Below are positions 6,802 through 12,566 of a stretch of 12,566 nucleotides of DNA, one piece after another; position 1 is the stretch's first letter; each line of letters opens with the position of its first letter. The notes under the pieces were generated by a model, which was given only the letters and a program-made list of their open reading frames with translations, did not search any database and was not told the origin of the DNA. Source of the DNA: Treponema sp. GTDB taxonomy: Bacteria > Spirochaetota > Spirochaetia > Treponematales > Breznakiellaceae. The translations under genes and the position numbers were made by a program. The stretch spans positions 1 through 12,566 of the forward strand of contig JAIRUO010000053.1 in NCBI GenBank assembly GCA_031254385.1, in the 5' to 3' direction.

Positions 6802-7441
6802 AATAGTCTGGCGCGGCTGCGTAAAGGTCCAGACCCTGGGGAAGAAGGCGGCAGGGGGCTATCTTTAACCGACAGGCATGGAGAAGAAGCCTCTTAAGCC
6901 CCATAGTTCTGCGGAGCAGCTTATTCAGTGCAAAATCCCCGTATTTATCATCGCCCAGGACAGGGTGCTTGATCATAGCCAGATGCCGCCTGATCTGGTG
7001 CATGCGCCCTGTCCCCAGTTCCAGTTCCAGAAGGGAATAGTCCTGGTTTAAGGAAGCCAGCAAGCGGTAGGAAGTTTCGGACTTCTTTTCCCTGCTGTTT
7101 ATATTCAGATCAAGCCGTATTACTCCGTCTTTTGGCTCAGGGATTCCGCGCACTGCCGCAAGGTATTGTTTAGCAATCGGGGCTATTCCGCCTTGCCGTT
7201 TTTGGCCCCTGTCGAACAAGGAAGAAAAAAACGCAGCCGCCTCTTTATTTTTTGCCACAAGAATTAGCCCGGAAGTGTCTTTATCCAGACGGTGTACCAA
7301 CAGTGGCCTTGTTTTATACGATTCCTCAAGAATGGCATCCAGGGAAACGCTTACTCCTTTCCCACCCTGGACAGCAAGGCCAGCCGGCTTATCCAGAACC
7401 ATGCAATCGTCGTTTTCAAAGAGCACCGGTATGTTCCGCAT
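6764..7441 (-). CDS. RluA-family pseudouridine synthase
   Basis: This enzyme isomerises uridine to pseudouridine in rRNA or tRNA. The family signature HRLDKDTSGLILVAKN is intact, with the catalytic Asp at residue 53 counted from ATG 7441. Other family blocks are the opening VLFENDDCMVLDKPAGLAV, the ELGTGRMHQIRRHLA motif with HPVLGDDKYG, and a C-terminal LLLHACRL strand. At 225 residues it is compact and has no N-terminal S4 domain, so it resembles short RluA/RluC-like members; the exact target base cannot be read from sequence. The frame is open to a GTG at 7486, but that codon lies inside the CACGGAT repeat array, so I choose ATG 7441, directly before the conserved fold. The stop codon is inside the hemerythrin gene. 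Confidence 0.9.
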   Translation of the reverse strand: MRNIPVLFENDDCMVLDKPAGLAVQGGKGVSVSLDAILEESYKTRPLLVHRLDKDTSGLILVAKNKEAAAFFSSLFDRGQKRQGGIAPIAKQYLAAVRGIPEPKDGVIRLDLNINSREKKSETSYRLLASLNQDYSLLELELGTGRMHQIRRHLAMIKHPVLGDDKYGDFALNKLLRRTMGLKRLLLHACRLKIAPCRLLPQGLDLYAAAPDYFTGFFPVPNPPV

Positions 7442-7477
7442 AATATAAAATAACCTAAGTTTTAATATTAATGAAGA

Positions 7478-7606
7478 TTTAACCACGGATTTACACGGAT
7501 TTGAACAGATTTACACGGATTAAGAGAGGATTATTTATTTTCTATCCGTGAGAATCCGTGCTAATCCGTGAAATCCGTGGTTAAAAATAGGTTCCATCCG
7601 TGGTTC
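7478..7606. repeat. Inverted arrays of CACGGAT with about 10-bp spacing
   Basis: The left side has CACGGAT at 7484, 7494 and 7514, with a decayed unit AACAGAT at 7504. The units are exactly 10 bp apart. The right side has the complement ATCCGTG at 7544, 7554, 7564, 7573 and 7596. The ends 7478-7492 and 7571-7585 are perfect 15-bp inverted repeats, so the whole could fold as a long imperfect hairpin around an A/T-rich centre (7521-7543). It lies between the divergent RluA and transglutaminase-like genes, and creates GTG codons in both directions that falsely extend both reading frames. Confidence 0.8.
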
Positions 7607-7648
7607 TCTAGTACAAATTACCGATTATATAGCATGGGATTAAAGACA

Positions 7649-8827
7649 ATGGTTAAAAACTCATATAAACTCAATTTAGTGAAAAAGCTTTTCCTCATCA
7701 TATTAATCTGCATTCCCCTTATTGCTCAGGCAACGCCACTGTATTCGCCAACCTGGGGTTTTTCTCTGGACCTACCGGATGATTATATGTACACGGATGG
7801 AGACGGCAGGGACCGGTTTTCATTCGTAAGCCCTGACGGGGCTGTTTTGGATTTGGTCGTTTACTACGCGCAGTCGGGCAGAGCAGCGCCGTATTCATCG
7901 GTGGAAGCAATGGCAGCGGATGTACAGCGCCGTATAGGCAGCACAGGCGATGTCAGCGTCTTCGATTACCATCATAAAAGGGCCGCTATTTTTGATCTGA
8001 CCTTTATTAACCCGGCGGATGGCCGAACTTACATGAACGGCTGGGGCCTTGCGCTTGAGTTGGAAGGCGCCCAGAATGGCAATGCGCCTTTACTGCTTGC
8101 GCTGTCTTACGGCCCCGCTGCACGGCAGGGTTTGATGATGCTTCATCTATCTGTTCTTGATTCTATTGCTCCCAGAGAAGCGGACAGGCTCTACCCTGGG
8201 CCCATAACCGAATTCGCCTATCCCAGAGAAACCAGGATCAGCTATCCGATTTGGGACATTGGAGAAGAAGCCTGGTTTTACGCTGAAGATGAAGAAGCCA
8301 GCCAGGCCCTGATTGAGCGTGAGTTTGAAGTCCTTTTACGGTATGCAAACAGCCCGTACCTGGAAGATGCATGGATACGGTATTACCGTACTATTTACAA
8401 GGATTCTTACGAGCGTCTTGCAAATGCGGCATTTATTATAGAACGAAAATTGAACGCACCTAACAGCGACAGCCGGGCTTATGCAGGTCTGGTTTTAGAC
8501 TGGATACAGTGTTTTGAGTACGAGCGCAATTTCGATGGCAGTGATTTTGTGAATTTGGTGAGCGCTGTCATTGACGGACGGGGAGACTGCGATACCAGGG
8601 CCATGCTCTGGGCACTTATACTGAACTATTCTAACATTCAGGCAGCCATGATGATTTCCCCGGAGTACGGCCACGCCATGGGCCTTGCGGATCTTGGCGG
8701 CACGGGCGCACGCTTTGAACTGGAAGGCAGGCTCTTGCTTGTTGCTGAAACCACTGCGCGTATTCCCCTTGGGCTCATTGCCGAAGACATGAGCAATTCA
8801 GACTACTGGTTTGGAGTTAGGTTTTAA
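7649..8827 (+). CDS. Exported transglutaminase-like (Cys-His-Glu) protein
   Basis: From ATG 7649 this is a 392-residue protein with a signal peptide: a basic start (MVKNSYKLNLVKK), hydrophobic core LFLIILICIPLIA, and likely cleavage after AQA. The N-terminal half (WGFSLDLPDDYMYTDGDGRD and following) is beta-rich and not assigned. The C-terminal part holds the transglutaminase-like core: Cys314 in GRGDCDTRAMLWA, His342 in SPEYGHAMG, and Glu367 in LLVAETT, where many relatives have Asp. Such domains act as cysteine peptidases or amidases, or as non-catalytic folds; activity and substrate here are unknown. The same frame is open to GTG 7568, but that lies in the CACGGAT repeat array. ATG 7634 is another option; ATG 7649 is preferred for the signal peptide and a GGGA 9 nt upstream. 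Its stop is 12 bp from the end of the convergent beta-helix gene. Confidence 0.8.
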   Translation: MVKNSYKLNLVKKLFLIILICIPLIAQATPLYSPTWGFSLDLPDDYMYTDGDGRDRFSFVSPDGAVLDLVVYYAQSGRAAPYSSVEAMAADVQRRIGSTGDVSVFDYHHKRAAIFDLTFINPADGRTYMNGWGLALELEGAQNGNAPLLLALSYGPAARQGLMMLHLSVLDSIAPREADRLYPGPITEFAYPRETRISYPIWDIGEEAWFYAEDEEASQALIEREFEVLLRYANSPYLEDAWIRYYRTIYKDSYERLANAAFIIERKLNAPNSDSRAYAGLVLDWIQCFEYERNFDGSDFVNLVSAVIDGRGDCDTRAMLWALILNYSNIQAAMMISPEYGHAMGLADLGGTGARFELEGRLLLVAETTARIPLGLIAEDMSNSDYWFGVRF

Positions 8828-8839
8828 GCAACTGGCTTA

Positions 8840-11800
8840 TTATTGCGGCTGAATATACACTCCGCTGCCCTGTTCCGCTGTATTGCTGTCGATAATCCCG
8901 CCTTCAAACGAGAAACCGCTTCCCGTAGAAACATACAATCCACCGCCATAAGTAGCGCTGTTACTGCGCAACTGTGCAGAACCGCGCATGAAAAGCTGTG
9001 CCGTTTCACCCAGGGTTACTCCGCCGCCGCGCACCGCTGTATTATCGCTGATAATTCCGCCGGTAAATTCGGCGCTTCCCCTGCCTATGTAGAGAGTGCC
9101 TGAATTAGTTGCCCTGTTTCCAGTGATTGCCCCGCTCTCAAGATGAAAATCACAATACAATAAAAACATAGCGCTGCCATTTGTGGCGGTATTGTCACAG
9201 ATCAGCACGTTCTCACGGATAATAAATTTAGCGACATTGGAGCTTAACCCGACAATTTCTACCGCACCGCCGTATTGCTCCGCTCTGTTTCCCCGCAGTA
9301 CCGCAGTTCCTTCTAAGATGAGGTCTCCGTCCACTATATATATGCCACCGCCATGATTGGCGCTGTTATCTGCAATAAGCGTATCGCCGCATACGGTCAA
9401 TTCGCCCCCGGCCATGAATATGCCGCCGCCAGTACCGCTACCGGCTATATTGGCTTCTATACTTCCTCCAGTTATCAAATATGTTCCATGTTCGTTTTCG
9501 CCAGTTTCATTCACACTCAGCCCCGCACCGCTTCTGGCTTGATTTCCCCGGATTGCGGCGTTTTCGCTCATCATAAAATTACTATGATGAATATATATAC
9601 CACCGCCATGTCCATCTCCGTTATCCTGATTTTCTTCCGCCTTGTTTTCTAGCACTATCGCGTTACCGCTCAAGGTGAAGGTACTGTTTTGAGAGATAAA
9701 TAAACCGCCTCCCAGTGCGGCGGTATTATTACTAATAACACCGCCATTCATGCTCATAGAAGTATTTGACATATACACTCCACCGCCCCTTAGCGCAGTA
9801 TTGGCCCGAATAAGCGCATCACCGTCCATTGTGAAGGTACTTCTACTTTCTAAATATATGCCACCACCGAAATTCGCAGTAGTATTATTTTCAATAACGC
9901 CGCCCTTCATGATCATGGTACTATCGGACATATGAATTCCGCCGCCCCTTAACGCTGTATTGGCCCGAATAGCCGCATTATTGTCCATGCTTAAAGTGCT
10001 TTCTCTCTCTAGATATATGCCGCCACCAAAATATTCAGCACTGTTGTTTCCAATAACGCCGCCATTCATGATTACTGAACTTTGGGCCACAGATAACCCG
10101 CCACCGACCAAACTTGAGCTGTTATTCAGTATTGAAGCGGCATCGGACATGGTAAACCGAGCCCCAGAGCTAATTAAAATACCGCCTCCCATAGCACCTT
10201 GCCCGGTAGCATTATCTCGTATTGTCGCGTTGCCGCTCATGGTAAAGACAGCATCACTCAGATAGACTCCGCCTCCCGAAAGCCGCGACCTGTTATTATC
10301 AATGGAACCTCCGGACATGGTAACAACAGAATCCCTTCCGGTTATACTCAGGCCCCCGCCTAGAGAGGCTGTGTTGCCGGTGATTAGCGTATTATCACTA
10401 ATAGTGCATCTACTACCATTAATTAATACGCCGCCACCCGAATTTTCCCGTATGATTGCGTTTCCGCTCAAAGTGGCTGTGGCTCCTCTGATTGTATATA
10501 TTCCGCCACCGGCCCGGCTTGCGGTGTTATTCTCTATTACGCCGCCGGTCATGATAAAAAATGCTCTACCGTCTCCCCCTTCTATATGGACCCCTCCACC
10601 ATAATTCGAGGTGTTATTGCTGATAACTGCGCCTTCCTTCATGATGAGAGTACCGCGTTCATATATTATAATGCCGCCGCCATTACCGGCACCCTGCACT
10701 GCAGAATTATTGCGTATCAGTACGCCCGATTCCAGGGTAACAGTATTGTTCATTATATACATTCCGCCACCGGTGGAAACGGCCGAATTGTTTTGTATTA
10801 ACACACCCTTCCCCAAGCTAAAAGAAACGCCGTCTGCATATATGCCGCCACCATGAAGTGAAGCCACACCTTCTTCTATGACGCCTTGTTCAAAAATAAA
10901 GCTGGTTTCGCTTCCTCTGATATAAAGACCTGCGCCACGACCTGCCCGGTTGCCGCGTATGGCTGCCTCATCTTTTATAGTAAAAACTCCGCTATATACA
11001 TAAATGCCGCCACCGCCCTCTGGATAGTCAGGTGCGGCGGAAATGTTGCCACTAATAAGCGCGTTATTTGACATGGTAAAAGTACCGCCAGTAAAATAAA
11101 CTCCGCCGCCTGAACCGGCTGCCTCGTTGCCCCTTATTTCCCCGCCAGACATCAAAAACACAGCCGGATTTTCTTCAACAGTGCCCAATATAATTCCGCC
11201 ACCAGCACTGTCTGCACGGTTATTTTGGATAAGGCCGCCTGACATTGAAAAGCTGCTTGCCCCTAGATAAACGCCGCCTCCGGATTCCGCCACATTGCCG
11301 CTAATCTCACCGTCCTTGAAATCAAGGAATGCATTATAAAGAAATAGTGCCCCGCCAAACCGGGCATTATTTTTCTGTATTTGGCCTGAGTTTATGCGCA
11401 CAAGAGCCCCGTTTAATACATATAAACCGCCGCCCCCGCCGTTTTTAGCCTGATTATCTGAAATATCGCCGCCATTTATAGTAAGAACAGCCCCGTTCCT
11501 CTGCAAACAAAATGCGCCACCTGAACCGCTTTCCGCTGTATTGCCGCTGACTATGCCGCCGTTGATTTCTACAGTAGCGGCATCAAGGAAAAACCCGCCT
11601 CCTAAATTGCTAGCGACATTACCGCTGATCCTCCCTGACAGCAAATAAAACCGCGTATTTTCCAGAAGCCCAATCCCGCCACCGTACTCCGCCTTGTTGC
11701 CTATAACGCTTCCCTGCATTACGCAAGTTCCCCGCTCTATACAGATACCGCCACCAAACTCTCCTTCGTTATCCCGAATTACAGCGTTTTCATCCACAAT

Positions 11801-12292
11801 CAAGAATCCATCTGATATGTAAACTCCCGCTCCTGAATTCGCCCTGCCGCCTGTAAGGGTAAGGTTCTCCAGCATTACGCGATTACCATCGCCGATAAGA
11901 AGCACACGCCCCCTGTCTCCGGCATCAAGGACACCAGACCCTGCACCGCGCAGAATAAGAGCCGGATACATACCTCTGCCCTGGATTGTAACCATGCCGA
12001 GCGTTCCGGCCTCTGCCCCATAATTGGTTACGACGCCTTGGATTATGATAACAGCGGTTTCAAAGGGTTCATAAGCATAAGCTACCCTGATCTCACTTAA
12101 TGCCCGCTGCACAGAAGCAAGCGGCTGTAAGGCTGTCCCTGGGTTTCTGTCGTCGCCTACTGTAGCCGCTCCCGCTCCTGCCACATACCACTCGGTTTGC
12201 GAAGACTGAGCATATAAAGAATGCGTTATGATCAATGTCAAAAGCGCGAATACGCAAAAAAATCGGCTTTTGGGATTTGGGATTTGTTTCAT
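8840..12292 (-). CDS. Secreted 1150-residue right-handed beta-helix repeat protein
   Basis: A signal peptide (FFCVFALLTLIITHSLYA, cleavage after Ala28) is followed by a DUF1565-like cap: EWYVAGAGAATVGDDRNPGT then LQPLASVQRAL (residues 35-65). From about residue 130 to the end the protein is a parallel beta-helix. By eye I count about 37 Gly-rich turns of the type GGG[IVL]Y, each with coils resembling FTMSGNAxIRxNTA or GGxISNNTA. The pattern resembles chlamydial Pmp GGA[ILV]/FxxN repeats and other pectate-lyase-like adhesins. No autotransporter barrel, LPXTG or Por sorting domain is present; the chain stops just after a turn (GSGVYIQPQ). No pectate-lyase catalytic set is evident, so an adhesin or surface protein is likelier than an enzyme; this is inference. 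ATG 12292 begins the signal peptide and has no Shine-Dalgarno. A 159-bp tandem duplication lies at 9783-10100. Confidence 0.88.
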   Translation of the reverse strand: MKQIPNPKSRFFCVFALLTLIITHSLYAQSSQTEWYVAGAGAATVGDDRNPGTALQPLASVQRALSEIRVAYAYEPFETAVIIIQGVVTNYGAEAGTLGMVTIQGRGMYPALILRGAGSGVLDAGDRGRVLLIGDGNRVMLENLTLTGGRANSGAGVYISDGFLIVDENAVIRDNEGEFGGGICIERGTCVMQGSVIGNKAEYGGGIGLLENTRFYLLSGRISGNVASNLGGGFFLDAATVEINGGIVSGNTAESGSGGAFCLQRNGAVLTINGGDISDNQAKNGGGGGLYVLNGALVRINSGQIQKNNARFGGALFLYNAFLDFKDGEISGNVAESGGGVYLGASSFSMSGGLIQNNRADSAGGGIILGTVEENPAVFLMSGGEIRGNEAAGSGGGVYFTGGTFTMSNNALISGNISAAPDYPEGGGGIYVYSGVFTIKDEAAIRGNRAGRGAGLYIRGSETSFIFEQGVIEEGVASLHGGGIYADGVSFSLGKGVLIQNNSAVSTGGGMYIMNNTVTLESGVLIRNNSAVQGAGNGGGIIIYERGTLIMKEGAVISNNTSNYGGGVHIEGGDGRAFFIMTGGVIENNTASRAGGGIYTIRGATATLSGNAIIRENSGGGVLINGSRCTISDNTLITGNTASLGGGLSITGRDSVVTMSGGSIDNNRSRLSGGGVYLSDAVFTMSGNATIRDNATGQGAMGGGILISSGARFTMSDAASILNNSSSLVGGGLSVAQSSVIMNGGVIGNNSAEYFGGGIYLERESTLSMDNNAAIRANTALRGGGIHMSDSTMIMKGGVIENNTTANFGGGIYLESRSTFTMDGDALIRANTALRGGGVYMSNTSMSMNGGVISNNTAALGGGLFISQNSTFTLSGNAIVLENKAEENQDNGDGHGGGIYIHHSNFMMSENAAIRGNQARSGAGLSVNETGENEHGTYLITGGSIEANIAGSGTGGGIFMAGGELTVCGDTLIADNSANHGGGIYIVDGDLILEGTAVLRGNRAEQYGGAVEIVGLSSNVAKFIIRENVLICDNTATNGSAMFLLYCDFHLESGAITGNRATNSGTLYIGRGSAEFTGGIISDNTAVRGGGVTLGETAQLFMRGSAQLRSNSATYGGGLYVSTGSGFSFEGGIIDSNTAEQGSGVYIQPQ
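9783..10100 (-). repeat. Tandem 159-bp duplication inside the beta-helix gene
   Basis: Two adjacent units, 9783-9941 and 9942-10100, align end to end with a period of 159 bp (53 codons). Both start with the same ten bases (CCGCCCCTTA) and share TATTGGCCCGAATA at the same offset. They encode two copies of a two-turn block containing ALIRANTALRGGG or AAIRANTALRGGG. This looks more recent than the rest of the repeat region, where the units are far more diverged. Confidence 0.7.
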
Positions 12293-12300
12293 ATATTGAT

Positions 12301-12327
12301 ATTATACCCGCTATTGACGGTTGGCAA
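12301..12327 (-). promoter_or_regulatory. Candidate promoter of the beta-helix gene
   Basis: On the minus strand TTGCCA (12327-12322), a short 15-nt spacer and a perfect TATAAT (12306-12301) lie just before the gene. The -10 ends 8 nt before ATG 12292, predicting a leader of about 2 nt. The spacer is shorter than optimal. Confidence 0.4.
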
Positions 12328-12338
12328 GGGAATAGGGG

Positions 12339-12447
12339 GCAGTGAGCAGTGAGCAGAGTTTTTGTTAGCAATCGGCGCATCTGCAACACGCAATGCTTAG
12401 TTACCAATCTCCCTGTTCTCTGCTCTCTGTTCCCTGCTCCCTGTCCT
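12339..12447. repeat. Inverted arrays of heptamer repeats
   Basis: The left array is GCAGTGA at 12339-12345 and 12346-12352, followed by GCAGAG. The right array is five consecutive 7-bp units at 12413-12447: CTGTTCT, CTGCTCT, CTGTTCC, CTGCTCC, CTGTCCT. Read on the other strand the right array is GA[AG]CAG[AG], the same unit type as the left GAGCAGT, so the two arrays face each other across a 54-bp centre. It lies between the beta-helix gene and the gene entering from the right. Confidence 0.7.
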
Positions 12448-12458
12448 CTAGTCCCCAT

Positions 12459-12566
12459 TCAAGGAACAATCGTTGACTGTATACCGCTCCAAGGGCCGCC
12501 CTCGTACTTTCCATTCATCCACTGTATTGCCATGGACAAAGTCTTACCGCGCTGCGCATCCTTGAA
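12459..12566 (-). CDS. C-terminal end of an unidentified gene entering from the right
   Basis: The minus strand is open from the right edge and ends at TGA 12461-12459. The visible 35 residues start FKDAQRGKTLSMAIQWMNGK and finish GPWSGIQSTIVP. The composition looks like real coding sequence, and the stop is followed directly by the repeat-filled intergenic region. I cannot assign a family from this fragment; a C-terminal end of a solute-binding-type protein is only a guess. It runs in the same direction as the beta-helix gene, 166 bp upstream of it. Confidence 0.55.
   Translation of the reverse strand, partial: FKDAQRGKTLSMAIQWMNGKYEGGPWSGIQSTIVP

Noticed and set aside
7481..7606. Possible CRISPR array
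   Set aside because: The units are 7 bp with 2-3 bp between them and they reverse orientation midway. There are no spacers of 30 bp or more and no cas genes.
9353..11071. Many open plus-strand frames opposite the beta-helix gene
   Set aside because: They arise from the biased Gly/Asn/Thr codons of the repeats on the other strand (Pro- and Ala-rich antisense products), with no ribosome-binding sites.
8840..12292. Chlamydia-type Pmp autotransporter or pectate lyase
   Set aside because: No C-terminal barrel is present and no catalytic Asp/Arg set was recognised. Only the repeat style is shared.
12093..12458. 121-codon minus-strand frame ahead of the beta-helix gene
   Set aside because: It lies mostly inside the beta-helix signal region in another frame, and its N-terminal part is just translated heptamer repeats.

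Overview
The window looks like spirochaete chromosome, most likely a Treponema-type genome. The best pointer is the exported beta-barrel protein at 2473-3759, whose N-terminal block is that of the treponemal UPF0164/FadL-like outer-membrane family. The species cannot be read from the sequence. Base composition is moderate and even, coding density is high, and there are no integrases, transposases, phage genes, tRNAs or rRNAs.

Layout from left to right. (1) 1-2396, minus strand: a very large exported, mostly helical protein with TPR-like segments. It runs off the left edge and is diverged from (2) 2473-3759, plus strand, a UPF0164-type barrel with one C-terminal TPR. A symmetrical hairpin (3758-3798) separates this pair from (3) a minus-strand two-gene unit: a DUF4912-like protein (6059-5373) followed one base later by a GH57/DUF1957 alpha-glucan branching enzyme (5371-3803), probably a glycogen-type polysaccharide module. 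(4) 6060-6318 holds a run of three strong hairpins abutting a clear sigma70-type promoter for a bacteriohemerythrin (6319-6801). (5) A minus-strand RluA-type pseudouridine synthase (7441-6764) overlaps the end of the hemerythrin gene by 38 bp. (6) 7478-7606 holds inverted arrays of a CACGGAT unit with about 10-bp spacing. (7) 7649-8827, plus strand: an exported transglutaminase-like protein with a Cys-His-Glu triad. (8) 12292-8840, minus strand: an 1150-residue secreted beta-helix protein with about 37 Gly-rich turns. (9) 12293-12458: a second inverted array, this time of heptamers. (10) 12459-12566, minus strand: the last 35 codons of an unidentified gene entering from the right.

Much of the window concerns the cell envelope: four of the eight substantial genes encode exported proteins (helical TPR-like, barrel plus TPR, transglutaminase-like, beta-helix). 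Three genes (barrel, DUF4912, beta-helix) have no convincing Shine-Dalgarno sequence and carry a -10-like hexamer only 6-8 nt before the ATG, as leaderless mRNAs would. The hemerythrin gene has an ordinary leader and a GGGAGG site. The most unusual material is in the intergenic repeats and in the two pairings of barrel/TPR with TPR-like protein and of DUF4912 with GH57. I found no defence system or CRISPR array.
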